Source: Heterohyrax brucei (Eukaryota; Chordata; Mammalia; Hyracoidea; Procaviidae). From it: a stretch of DNA of 64,000 nt. Positions 25,873 through 38,250 of the stretch are shown one piece after another. Made by a program: the position numbers and the translations under genes. Under the pieces are notes generated by a model. The model did not search any database, was not told the origin of the DNA, and worked only from the letters and a program-made list of their open reading frames with translations. Position 1 is the stretch's first letter, and the number at the start of each line of letters is the position of its first letter. The DNA lies in the NCBI GenBank assembly GCA_028571685.1, contig CM053140.1:61386201-61450200 (forward strand). The letters are read 5' to 3'.

Positions 25873-26069
25873 TTCACTTTGTCCTGAGATAATCTTTAAT
25901 CTTAAACCAAAAGTATCCCCTGAAGTTTTCTTAAAACCAAACAACAGTATAGCTTATCTAGTAAAACCAGCTGCCTTGAGCATTATGCTCTTTCGAAAAC
26001 GATCTGTATGGGATCAAAGTGATGAACAAATGGAAAGATTACACAGGAATCCTAGGAATCAGTGAGTGT

Positions 26070-26200
26070 ACGTTAATGGATGAAGATCTCAGAAAAGGAT
26101 GGTGAGGATACTTACACAATTCCAAGAATGTAATGAATGCCACTAAATTGTATGCTTTGCTGTGTGTATTTCTCATCAACAAAATTTAAAAACAAAAAAG
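26070..26200 (+). repeat. Old L1 3' tail
   Basis: 'aatgaatgccactaaattgtatgctttgctgtgtgtatttctcatcaaca' is an L1 3'-terminal pattern, highly diverged. Confidence 0.5.
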
Positions 26201-26487
26201 ACAATGAATTTGGTTTCTCATTGGAGAAAGGACAGTAAACAAAACAGAATTACACAGTTACTGTAAGTTTAAGCAAAAAACATAACAAAACTAATTCCAG
26301 TTTCTAAATACTATTATGTCTGGCTGTATATATGCAATGAAGCTGTATCCCAGCAGTTGGTCCAGAGAAAATATCCTATAGTTACAACTACACTAAACAA
26401 AAGATCCTTTACAAAACATGCCTTTATATATATGATTCAACTTGGAAGATAACAGCATGTGATTTAATATTCAGCTATGCAGTCCAT

Positions 26488-26641
26488 GGAGCCCTGGTGG
26501 TGCAACAGTTAAGGGCTTGGCTACTAAACAAAAGGTCAACAGTTCAAAGCCACCACTGCTCCTTAGAAACCCTATGGGGCAGTTCTATTCTGTCTAATAG
26601 GGTTACTGTCAGCTAGAGTCAACTTAACAGTAACAGGTTTT
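26488..26641 (+). mobile_element. AfroSINE, short form
   Basis: 'ggagccctggtggtgcaaca' to 'gtcaacttaacagtaacaggtttt', with no central block. Confidence 0.9.
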
Positions 26642-27214
26642 ATGCACTCTACATTTTTACAGTATTTACTGAACAGTCTGAAACCATAAAAATTTGGAAA
26701 AAGCTGAATAAATGTTTTTCATTTCTGTCTATTCTTTATCCTCTCCTTTACAATCCCACATTCCCAAAAGAGGAAAAAGGAAAGAAACGTAATCTCAACA
26801 GATAATACAATCATTAAGTATTTACTGAATTGAACTGAGGTTCCCCATGAGAGGTGAAATACCCAATTCTGACGATTAACAGGAATCCGCGCTTAGAAAA
26901 AAATATTTACTAATATTTGATTCATTCAGCACAATGTATTACACAGCCACTGTTTACAGGGTACACTCACAGCTGAAGTCCCTGCCTTTGCAAACTTGTG
27001 TAGGAGCAAATGGATTTCATGAATATAAATCACTACACATAAAATAAATCAAGGCCTAAGATGACGTTAATCACCTGTTACTAGAGTGAACTCCCGGTCC
27101 ATAGCTTTTGGTTGGTGTAAGCAAGAAAGCTTTTACAAAAAAGCTCACACCTGAAGCTCAGTTTTGAATAAAGTTACACTCTGAATATACAGAAATGAAC
27201 AACAGGAAGACTCA

Positions 27215-27580
27215 AGATTTGAAGTGATAGAAACTTGAATTCAAACGGCAGCCCAAGATCACATTAATCTCTTTAAGACTTGTTTTACTCATCCATAAAA
27301 GGTGTCATAATATTGCTGTACCACTGTGAAGGCTGCATAAAATAAAGTACATGAAGTGAGCATCACAGTACCTGGCAAATCATATATACATGCTAAATAT
27401 TAGGTAGCAGCTATTATATTTTTCTGAGCCTAACAAAAGAGAACTTGAAGTCAATTCACAACTTGACATTTATGACTTTAGCTTAAGTCACTTAACTTTA
27501 GGACTCATTTCCTTCATCTGAAACATGACAGGGGACTACTACAACTCAAGAACCTGCTGGGAGATTCACAGTAATAAAAT
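27215..27580 (+). repeat. MIR SINE relics (two)
   Basis: 27240-27420 ('tttactcatccataaaaggtgtcataatattgctg...cacagtacctggcaaatcatatata') is a MIR. 27476-27580 ('aagtcacttaactttaggactcatttccttcatctgaaa') is a second, partial one. Confidence 0.65.
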
Positions 27581-27589
27581 CAGCACCAT

Positions 27590-28290
27590 GGTGTCTTGAA
27601 AAGACATCATTGTATTATTGAAGTTATTTAGCTGATTTACCCTCTAATAAAGCATACTGATGTGGATTAAAGAATGACATTTTAGCCAAAGGAGAGTAAG
27701 AGGCGAGAAATTTAAGGAAAAGACTGATTACGCCATATGTGGATCACAGCCTGCTGCCAAAGAATAAGTTCTACTGTATTTAAACATTCTAAAATTGCTC
27801 AACACACATAGCAGCAGTGCAAGGCAGAAGGCAGACACGGTAGTGAGAAGGGTTCCACACAAAGTGACAGGTCAAAATTGGGAACCAGGTTCCAAATGTC
27901 AAGCGAACCTACATTCTCAGAGTTAGAAGACAACTTCTCCTACTTGTTCCCCCTAAAACCAATTACAATACTAAAATTATTATGAGATCCCAGGAACTTC
28001 TCCAAACGAGACTCATGAAGAGGTCAACAAAAATTCATTAACTAAAATCTCAATTCTCCAGGTCACTTGGCCTTGTTAGCTTATCTTCTGCTTAAGATAA
28101 ACATTTCACTTGAAGAGTGAGATTTCAAAACCCTCAACAACCAAATGATATTGATACTAGGTTAAACAGAACTAGACTGCTTTTACCAGCGCAATCTGTA
28201 CTGAAAATCACATTTGGGGGTAAGGGTGAGTTACAATGCTTACTTAGACATTTTTATAGTAATATCCCACAAGACTTATTAATCCTTCTT
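27590..28290. other. Intronic sequence without recognised features
   Basis: AT-rich. The 111-codon open stretch beginning at 28117 runs into the tandem duplication and shows no protein-like pattern, so I regard it as chance. Confidence 0.55.
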
Positions 28291-28293
28291 CCC

Positions 28294-28641
28294 CTCTGTA
28301 AGTTGAACAATTTTAATGGCAGGCACTATGTGTACTTTCCAAAACAATTCATTTTTGAGTCAGCTAAGCTATTCTTAAAAGACTCAAACTGCAAAGAATG
28401 TCAGCAGGACAGTCCTTCCAGAGCTGTGGATCCTAGAAACACATTTAGCTAACCAAAAGCTTCCAACTCTGTAAGTTGAACAATTTTAATGGCAGGCACT
28501 ATGTGTACTTTCCAAAACAATTCATTTTCAAGTCAGCTAAGCTGTTCTTAAAAGACTCAAATTGCAAAGAACGTCAGCAGGACATAGTCCTTCCAGAGCT
28601 GTGGATCCTAGAAACACATTTAGCTAACCAAAAGCTTCCAA
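28294..28641. repeat. 173-bp tandem duplication
   Basis: Two direct copies in perfect abutment: 28294-28466 (173 bp) and 28467-28641 (175 bp, with a 2-bp insertion 'at'). Both run from 'ctctgtaagttgaac' through 'tccagagctgtggatcctag' to 'aaagcttccaa'. I count five substitutions, about 97% identity. The unit is not one of the recognised transposons. Confidence 0.95.
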
Positions 28642-29385
28642 CTCTATAAGACAATCTGTTTCCCATAATGGAAAGATGGGGAAAAGAATTTAAACAGACT
28701 TGGCCTCTACATTAGGCTCCCATTACTATCCTATGAGCACTTCAATGCCTGTGATAGCTGCAGACCTGGTGGATTAGTCACCTGGAGAACCCAGAAGCTA
28801 CACAATTTCTAAATCACAGAGGGGAAGAAGTCATTCTAAAAGGGCATCCTTTAGATGCTCTGCTGCTATGCTAGAAAAAGGACCTATTCCTTTTTTTTTT
28901 TTTTTTAATTTCTAAAGACACAATAAGAGCAAGTCCCAAAGAGATAAGGCCTAAAAATGTCCTGGGAAACTATCTAGTCTAAATCTTTGTCTCACAGATA
29001 GAAAAGGGGGAAGTGGGAAGAAAATGAATGCCTGAGCAAAGGCTGAAAGCCATGACTTCTGGGTTCTTTCTAGGGTTATCTCTATCTCACTAAGTTTTAC
29101 ATTTCTTAGGGTTAACAGCTCCAAATTCTTACTAAATTCTTCCCTCTGCAAACCATTCCATTATCTCATACTTCTGGAAAGAAATACTATATAATATCTA
29201 ACCAGAATCTACAGCTATAATTTAAATATACCTCACATTACCCTACTACCTGTGAACACTATTAGTCTGTATCACTCAATATATACAAGCTCTTTTCAGA
29301 CTTCCTTACTTAAGTTTTCACATTTATCTATTACTAAGGTTTTCACATTTATTTATTACCAACGGTAAGTTCTCAAGTGTCACCT
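28642..29385. other. Intronic sequence with poly-T run
   Basis: No gene recognised. A T17 run lies at about 28890-28907. Confidence 0.55.
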
Positions 29386-29387
29386 AA

Positions 29388-29985
29388 ATGATCCCAACTC
29401 AGCAGGAACAGACGATCACCACGGACCAAAAAGATATGGGGGAAAGAGAAGCACAGAGAGACCCACATGAGTGGCTGACTACATCGACATGTGACCAGAA
29501 GAACCAGATGGTGCCCAGCCAACACTAGTGATAGCCACGATGGAGCTCACAACGTTGAGTCTCACTGGCAACACGAGAATAAAAAGGGGTGCACCCTAAG
29601 ATCTCCACTAAAAGACCGCAACTGATGGTCCAGGGGCCTCGGGGCTACCCTGGGAGCATGGCCCCTGGCCCTGATGCTGCCCCTGTCCATAAATCATAAT
29701 GGAGGTCAACTCTTCGGACAGGAATGGATTGGACTTGGTGACCATATCGTGTTCACACTTCGTGGTTTCACGCATCTATAGGATGTCATTCTGCTGATCT
29801 CTTACTGGAGGCAATGGGGGGTGGAGGTGGAGAGGAGGGGACAGGAGATTGGTAGGAGGATTTGACACGTACAGAACAGAGAAGTGTGCTGTCACACGGC
29901 AAGGAGAGCAGAAGGAGATGCATACAGGTGGGCATGCAAATTTATATGGGACTGTACATTTTCACTCAATCATAATAAAAAAAGT
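29388..29985 (+). mobile_element. 5'-truncated L1 3' end
   Basis: From 'gatcccaactcagcaggaac' to 'ttttcactcaatcataataaaaaaa', with all the L1 3'-UTR landmarks. No clean TSD was found by eye. Confidence 0.9.
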
Positions 29986-30059
29986 CACATATCTAAATAC
30001 AGTCCACTTGTTATGAAAATAACCATACCATCTCTTAACTTCCCTGAAGTTGTCAAGTT

Positions 30060-30290
30060 TACTATACGTAAAACATTAAACAACATAAACGAAATAAAGA
30101 GTCTTGGTTTCTAAAAGTTGTAAAACCCAATCATGCAGAAACCGGTATCTTTCTGCCAAGGCTCTCAAAATATGTTCCAACCAGAACCCCCAGGATCGCA
30201 CAGGACTGTGCAGCCTTTCGTTCCCTTGTGCATGGGGGCACCAAGAGTCAGAGGCCAAATTGACACAAATCCTCTTTGCAAATCCATCCT
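30060..30290 (+). repeat. Possible diverged SINE/RTE-tail element
   Basis: 'ttcccttgtgcatgggggcaccaagagtcagaggccaaattgacac' resembles the RTE-type tail shared by AfroSINEs, preceded by about 130 bp not matched elsewhere in the window. The frames across it on both strands look non-coding. Confidence 0.35.
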
Positions 30291-30575
30291 TCTCAGGATG
30301 GGGGCAGTGATAAAAATGCTCTTCCTACCAGTGCAGTAAATAAGTCACCCAAGATCATAAGCTAAGCTAAGCCAAAGCAAACACAGGGTCCCAAACAGGA
30401 CAAAAGTCTAAGCTTTCCTCTGAAATAAAAAGATACTCTCTTAAATATTAAGCTATGTAATCTTTCATATGTAAATACAGGAAGTTATGTGTTTTTAAAC
30501 TTCAGGATAAGGACACTAAGTTGAATAAAAGAGACAAGCAAGTTAATGAGATAAAATATTTGAAATTAATTTGTG

Positions 30576-30585
30576 CCCCCCCCCC
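30576..30585 (+). repeat. C10 tract
   Basis: Ten consecutive C, i.e. G10 on the PUM1 sense strand. Confidence 0.9.
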
Positions 30586-30589
30586 AAAC

Positions 30590-31310
30590 ATCTTCCTATC
30601 TTCCTTCTTACTATGACTTTCTAGAATAGAAGGTAAGTCAAGTGCTTGTACTCTTGACTCCTTCACCTAAGAACAGCTGTACTTAAAGGCAGCCGGTAAG
30701 GCTCAAGGGTTATAGTTTAAGTAGCCACTTCTTCCCAAGATTTCTACTAAAAAAATGCTCTAAATCTTTCAAAGTGACCCCAAGAAGTAGTGGCTTTGAA
30801 GAAAAAGTGTTACCAAGAGCCAAGCAGTGCTAACTTTTAACGACTGGATCTCAAATGCTTGAAATGATGTCAGTTCTCTGAATTCTAAAGACATGCATTC
30901 TTGCACAGGTATTTTTACCCTAGTGAAGACGCAGGCACATAAAAGCACACAAACACACAAAACAACTGCAGCAAAAATATACCATGCCAAGCTTAAAAGT
31001 CCATGCAGCTTATCTGAACTTTTACTGATTGTTTATATGGTAAGTACTATAGTTACACGTGCAGTGTTCTCCTTCTCTACTCATAGACATTGTATTGCTA
31101 AAAGGAAAATTAATGAAGTTAAATCAGTCACAAGTTTCTTTTCTACATTTCTCTTTTGTGCTGCTCTGCCCTGTAAGGCTGTAAAAAATATTCCCTAAAC
31201 CTGCCGCTACCCAAATGCTAACTACACTACAAGACTCTCCCAGTGCCTATGCCTCCCTCTCTAATGTTATCTCCAGCCATCATGTCACCTCTGATCACTC
31301 CTTTCTCCAA
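30590..31310. other. Intronic sequence without recognised features
   Basis: Chance reading frames only. Confidence 0.5.
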
Positions 31311-31319
31311 ATTCCAACT

Positions 31320-31815
31320 AAGTATTTTCATTGTCTCTTTTCACGTGTCTTCATTACATCTTCAACGAGCTAAAGAGCTCCTTGAGTACAGAAAATTCAT
31401 TCCATACTTAATCAGACTGTCCCCTTAGTATCTTCTGGGCTATGCTTTCAAAAAATAACTTCAGTAAATACCTGTACTTTGGGAGTAGGTATATAAAGTA
31501 TTTCTTAAATTCTCACCCAAATATCTAGTTTTATAAAGCTTACTAAAATAAGACACCTTTACTTCTCAATTATTTTACAACTACTAGCTACTCTAATTAG
31601 GGCCATACACTTTAGACCAAAAGAAAGCAAGGTCCAAATCCCAGCTGTATAGATACTGCACCCTAGGCAACTTAATTCAACTCTTTCATCCCTTTACCTT
31701 ATGCAGATAACAAACTGTCCTCACAGAGTTACAGATGAGAGAATATACCCAAAATCTTTAGCATATGCCTATGAAGTGCCCAACAAATGCTAGTTGCTGC
31801 TATTGTTGTTATAAA
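31320..31815 (+). repeat. L2-like 3' end followed by MIR relic
   Basis: 31320-31475 ('agagctccttgagtacagaaaattcattcc...cttcagtaaatacctg') resembles an L2 3' end. 31610-31815 ('aatcccagctgtatag...ctaggcaacttaattcaactc...gaagtgcccaacaaatgctag') is a MIR. Confidence 0.6.
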
Positions 31816-32109
31816 TAACAACGGGATGATACAGTTACTGTTGGAGTACACTTCAGTATTTATCCACACCTACATCTAGTTCTGAGGAATTACATGTTTA
31901 TTTAAAAAAAATAGCATTTCTAAAATTAAATGATTGAAAGAGAATTTTTGTTAACTTGTCACTGAAATAAAATTTAACCTCCATTAAGCTGTCACTTTTC
32001 TTCAGTTACCCTTAACAAGTCTTCAGAGATTATAAACTGCTGCTTATAAAAGAGCAACAGAGGATTTTATTTGCTTTATGTAATTGAATTTTTTTTAAAA
32101 CATGAATTA

Positions 32110-32275
32110 TTTTTCGGATCAGATCAGGTTAGAGTCACAGGGGCAGTGGGGAGCGAAATCGGGTTTCCCTCTCTGTACCTACATATCTGACACATACTCT
32201 GGGGGTCAGTTCTACCCTGGCCCCTAGGATCACCATGAGTCAGATCCGACTTGACAGCACTTGGCTTGGCTGTTA
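32110..32275 (+). mobile_element. AfroSINE-like element, diverged
   Basis: The tail 'cccctaggatcaccatgagtcagatccgacttgacagcacttggcttgg' is the AfroSINE/RTE tail. The upstream part ('gagtcacaggggcagtgggg...') is not a normal head, so this may be a different SINE with the same tail. Confidence 0.6.
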
Positions 32276-32629
32276 ACTTTCCATTAACAGTTTGCTCCAC
32301 AAGTTAGCTGATAAAAGTCTTCTATCAAATAATACATATGGTTTACTCATGTGTACTGCTGTAATGACATTAAACAGCCACAGGAAACACAAAGATACCT
32401 ACAAATCCTTTCTTAAAGCTCCGGAGGAAAAATCATAACAAGTTAAAACCCCATGAACATGACAATGGACTCTGTGACCAGAACCTGATTCAGAAAAGTT
32501 GGAAACAAAACCTTGTAAAAAGGCAAAAATTTCAGGACCAAAACACTAACAGAGCTTAACTTGTCAGTGTTAAACCACACAGACAGTCAATGAATATCTG
32601 TTATAACCTTGCAAAAAAGAATTCTCTTA

Positions 32630-32715
32630 CTGAACTTTGAATCCCCAGAACCTCGCACAGTGCCTGTATCAAAGAATATTTGTATCAGAGAATATTTGCT
32701 AAATCAAACTCAAAT
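32630..32715 (+). repeat. L2-like 3' end
   Basis: 'aatccccagaacctcgcacagtgcctgtatcaaagaatatttg' has the L2 terminal pattern, with a small internal duplication of 'gaatatttg'. Confidence 0.5.
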
Positions 32716-33655
<940 letters not shown>

Positions 33656-34084
33656 CTATTGTTTAGAGCAGAAGAAGGAAAAGTTTCAAGTCAGTACCCT
33701 CAATTTCACATACGTATAACAAACTAAATATTTTTCTACGTTTACATTCAAATAATGATGGAGACAATAATATTAATCAAACAACTGAGATTAAACATCC
33801 ACTTACCTTTAACCATCAGGGTATAGGAATGCCCCTTACTTTCTACCCTCCCATACACTTTTGTTTTCAAAAGGGAAACAGAGAAATCAAACCATCATCA
33901 CTAAGGATCCAGGAAAAAAAAAAAAAAAGGAAATCCTATCAAATAAGAATTATATTAGGTATTTCTCACACATTTTTAACTTAACAAGTAAAGACTAATA
34001 TGATGAAAAATATTAACATTTGAACATGATTGTGTAATCTATACCTAGCTACAAAGTCAAAAGACCAGTGTCTCCACCCCAACT

Positions 34085-35911
34085 GTGAATAATAAGGACA
34101 AAGTAAACCACAAACAGCAGAAGAGACACTAGATAAATGGATACAACTAAGAATCAAACACTTTTGCTCATCCAAAGACTTTATTAATAGAATTAAAAGG
34201 TCACCTACAGAATGGGAAAAAATATTTGGCAACTACTGATGTCTGATCTCTATAAACTGTAAGGTACTACAAAATATCAACAAGAAAAAGATAAATCATC
34301 CAATTAAACACTTGGCAAAGGAGATGAACAGACACTACTCTGAAGATGAGATCCAGGCAGCCAAAAAACACATTCGGATATGCTCATGATCATAAGCTGT
34401 TAAAGAAATTCAAATCAAAACTACAATGAGATATACCATCTCACTTCAACAAGATTGGCCATGATCCAAAAAACACAAAACAACAAATGCTGGAGAGGCT
34501 GTGGAGAAAGTGGAACTCTCCTACACTGTTACTGGGGTTGTAAAATGGTCCAGCCTCTTTGGAAAGCAATCTGCCATTTCCTTAAAAAAATGGATATAGA
34601 TATACCATTTGACCCAGTAATTCCACTACTTGGAACATATCCTACAGAATCAAGGCCATTCACACCAACGGCTACATGCACACGAATGTTTATCATAGCA
34701 CAGTCCATGACAGCAAAAAGATGGAATCAACCCAGACGCCCAACAACAGAGGAGTGGATAGGTAAACTATTGTATATATACTCAACAGAACACTATACAA
34801 TGATAAAGAACAATGATGATTTTAGGAAACATCTCATTACCTCATTTCAATTGGAGGACATTATGCTGAGTGAAAGCAGTCAGCAACAAAAGGACAAATA
34901 TTGTATGAGGGCCCTACGATTAGAACTTAAAAACAGACTCACGCATAGAAGACTCTCTGACAGCTGCAAGGGCAGGGACCGCAAGAGGGCGACCGGCGGG
35001 GTAGGGAGGAGGTTTAGATTAGATAGTTGATAGAAATTTGGTTGGGTGAAATCTGTGACAGCACACATTAGGAAGAAGATCAATATTAACTGGACTTCAA
35101 CATGACATAATTACCTCTCCCACCTTAACTCAATATCGCAAAGACAGAGTAGCTGCAGCAGGGGGCCAGGGACCATGCTTTCAAGGGAAATGAAGGCCAA
35201 CTGGCACAACTAGCATTTTGTTGGGAGAGTCTTCTGCACTCGAAATCGGTGAGTGGTGTCTGGGGTCTTCAAAGCTGCCAAGCTGCCATCTGGGAGTACA
35301 GCAAATGATCCCAACTCAGCAGGAACAGATGACCACCAAGGACCAAAACAACATGAGGGAATGAGAACCCAAAGGACAGAGAGACCCATGTGAGTGGGTA
35401 ACTACATCAACTTGTGAATGGAGGAATCAGATGGTGCCTGGCCACCGTGAGTAATAGCTGTGATGGAGTTCACACAGTTGGGTCTCACTGGCAATACAAG
35501 AATTAAATGGGGTGCACCTGAGATCTTCACTAAAAAACCACAATTGATAGCCCACAGGCTTCAGGGTTCCCCTGGGAGCACAGCCCCTGGTCCTGATGCT
35601 ACAACTGCCCATAAATCTTAATGGAGGTCAACTCTTGGACAGAAATGGATTGGACTTGGCAACACAGTGATCATATCATGTGTGCACTTTATGGTCCTAT
35701 GCATTTAAAGGATGTCGACCTGCTCACCGCTTACTGGAGGCAGGAGAGTAGGTGGAAAGGAGGGGATAAGAGATTGTTGGGAGGATAAGACACATATGGA
35801 GTGGAGAGGAAGACTGCTGACACCGGGCAGGGAGAGCAGTGGAAGCTGCATATAGGTGGGCATGTAAATTTATAAGAGAATGTACATTTTCACTTAAATC
35901 ATAATAAATAA
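34085..35911 (+). mobile_element. L1, 3' third: end of ORF2 plus full 3' UTR
   Basis: 34455-35030 stays open and encodes the C-terminal part of L1 ORF2p: [19 protein letters not shown], then [12 protein letters not shown] and [12 protein letters not shown], with [10 protein letters not shown] and [13 protein letters not shown] near its end. The 3' UTR follows (35040-35911), and its 3' end is the sequence present in all the short L1 fragments of the window. This copy therefore identifies those fragments as L1. It is less decayed than the other ORF2 pieces. The plus orientation is antisense to PUM1. Confidence 0.92.
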
Positions 35912-36132
35912 GTAAGGATAAATTAGAGGACTAATTTGGTCTAGCCCAGTTGTTTCTTTGATAAACCTCAACAGGTATTCTGCAAACAAAATAATCAAGA
36001 GCTGCAACATTTCTACACACCGAAAGATAACCTGTGAGTCGGCATAACCTCAAAAAGAAAATAACAGCAGATATCACAGGAATTCCTCTCAACCTTATTA
36101 CCTATCATTCAATGTCCTCCTACCTACAGTAC

Positions 36133-36300
36133 TGGAAACCCTGGTGCCTCATAGTTCAGTGCTACATCTGCTAACCAAAAGGTCTGCAATTCAAATCCAC
36201 CAGACACTCCCCTTGGAAACTCTATGGAGTTCTACTCTGACCTATAGGGAGGGTCGCTATGAGTCGGAATCAACTCAACAGCAGTAGGTTTGATTTTGGT
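36133..36300 (+). mobile_element. AfroSINE, short form
   Basis: Near-complete, from 'ggaaaccctggtgcctcat' to 'cggaatcaactcaacagcag'. It has a small 'gggaggg' insertion before the 'tcgctatgagtcgg' tail. Confidence 0.92.
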
Positions 36301-36531
36301 ACCTACAGTATTAACTATCTGTTCAGGCTTCAATTTCCTACCAAAGTCATTAACTACAAGGTAATAGCAACACCAAGGAAGATGTGTGAAACAGATTATT
36401 CAAAACAATTACAATTCAAAAATCCTTGCTGTCCACTAATCTTCTGGTCTCCACCATGCCTTTCTTCTCAGGTATCTCTTGAACCTCAAACTTTTAATGA
36501 GCAATATTTATACCAGAGACACACACAAAAC

Positions 36532-36827
36532 CACTGACAACAGGTCAGTTCTCACTATAGCAACCCTTTAGGACAGAGTAGAACTGTTCCATAGGGTTTC
36601 CAAGGAGCAGTTGGTGGATTCATAATGCTGACTGCTTGGTTAGCAGGTGTAGCTCTTAACCAACGCACCACATTGTTCTTGTTAGGTGCTGTCAATTTAG
36701 TTCAGACTCATAGCAACTCTATCGGTCTGAGTAGAACTGCCCCACAGAGTTTGCAAGGAGCACCTGGTGATTTGAATTTCTGACCTCTTGGTTTGCAGCA
36801 GTAACACTTGACCATTATGCCACCTTG
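36532..36827 (-). mobile_element. Two abutting AfroSINEs, short form
   Basis: 36532-36672 and 36673-36827, both minus. Each has 'gtagaactg(c/t)(t/c)cca(t/c)agggtttcc'-like body and a 'cttaacc'/'cttgacc' head. The second begins with the RTE-type end 'gttcttgttaggtgctgtcaa'. They meet with no spacer. Confidence 0.88.
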
Positions 36828-36829
36828 TC

Positions 36830-37545
36830 AGGAATTAGTTAGGCATTCCAATTCAAAATTCACTACCCTTTCTATGTCACCAAGCTGCTTCCATGTCAGA
36901 ACCTCCACAATTTTCCACCCCCAATATTCTCTTAAGAAAGAAAGAAAATTGCCTTCTATTTCTATTGTGGGCTTCTTGCCTTTGCTTTCCACTGCCTCTT
37001 CCCTTAACTTCAAAACTTATCCATCCTGTCCTCACAGCATTCCTTCCTGTACTCTCTTTCTTGCCACTTATTAACTGTTCTCTTGCATGTCTTCTCTTTT
37101 ATTGTCTCTTCCCCAGGTACAGTCCTCCTTTCAAGGAGTCTCCTTCTGCCTCACCTACATAATGTAAGACTCTTACCCTACATACCACCCTCCTGCCACC
37201 TGTAGACAACCCAGAGCAGAACTTCATTTTCTGATGTTTTCTTTGCTAGTCACCCACTGTTAAAAAGACCAGTAAACCACATCATTCTCACAAATGTTTA
37301 ATCAGAAACTTGTTTTGTCTATTAACAGGAGACTGGTATGTATGGTCATCAGCACTACACAGACTCTCTAGTCAAAATTCTCCCTAGGAAGCAAAACTGG
37401 AAACTTAAAATTAAACAAAAACATCATTTTACAAATCTGTATTTTAAGTCATATTCTAAAGTGCCTGCCCTCCCCATCATCCCTTGAGAAGCTCTACTTA
37501 CCACACCCAAGCACATTTATCAGAATCAACAGGACGCCATGTCCT
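36830..37545. other. Intronic pyrimidine-rich sequence
   Basis: Reading frames on plus (36808-37162) follow from a C/T-rich composition and show no domain. I consider them non-coding. Confidence 0.5.
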
Positions 37546-37690
37546 TCACTGTTAACCTCATCTAGAAAACTGAGCTAACATTAGCTACAAGTTCACTACA
37601 ATGATTAAATGTGATAAAATGTCCAATATGTAGTAGGTACTTGTTCTATGAGTTGGAATTTGACTCAATGGCAGTGTGAGTTTGAGTTGC
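37545..37690 (+). repeat. MIR relic and AfroSINE tail scrap
   Basis: 37545-37640 fits a MIR 3' region ('ttaacctcatctagaaaactgag...gattaaatgtgataaaatg'). 37645-37690 ('ctatgagttggaatttgactcaatggcag') is an AfroSINE tail. Confidence 0.6.
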
Positions 37691-38071
37691 TTTTTTTCAT
37701 TCAACCTTATTTCACAAATTATTCTGTCACTGAAGTCTCTTTCATACATTCATCCCTTCCTCCCCTACCCTCGAGTTAAATAGCAGAGGGCAACTTTAGT
37801 TTGTTTTTATTGAAGAAGAAAAGGCCCAGCGACTCTCCCATAGGTTCAGTATTTTTAATTACATAATCAGTATACGAGAAGTTGCTAGATCACTTGAAAG
37901 TCTAATCCATCTTTTCAAAACTTTTCAAAGTACGTATTTTTTTCTGGTTCTCAATTCCCAGCCAAATTATCAATTCAGAGAAACTTCATTCTCCATTCTC
38001 ATCCATCCCCCAAAATCTCCAGCTCAAGCCCATGATCTTTCAGTTCTCATTTAAAAAAAAAAACTCAGTAA

Positions 38072-38250
38072 GGTAAAAACCATCTGCCATGAAGTCAATT
38101 TCCACTCATAGTGATCCTATATGACAAAGAACTGCCCAATGTGGCTTCCAAGGCTGTGAATCTTACAGACATGGACTGCCACAGTTTCTTTCCATGGAGC
38201 AGTTGGTAGGCTTAAATCATGGACCTTTCTGCACCCTAGGGCACCTCAGT
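38072..38250 (-). mobile_element. AfroSINE, long form
   Basis: Minus orientation: 'ccatgaagtcaatttccactcatagtgatcc', central block 'aaggctgtgaatcttacagacatggactgccac', then 'gagcagttggtaggcttaaatcatgg'. Confidence 0.85.

Noticed and set aside
28117-28452. Plus-strand frame of 111 codons
   Set aside because: It ends inside a tandem duplication whose second copy does not keep the frame, and it lacks protein-like composition.
34455-35030. Open reading frame of 191 codons that might be taken for a gene
   Set aside because: It encodes the C-terminal end of L1 ORF2 followed by translated 3' UTR, and lies inside an L1 in antisense to PUM1.
36808-37162. Overlapping plus-strand frames with hydrophobic stretches
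   Set aside because: The region is pyrimidine-rich, which yields Leu/Ser/Pro-rich translations on plus. There is no start context, domain or splice-site support.
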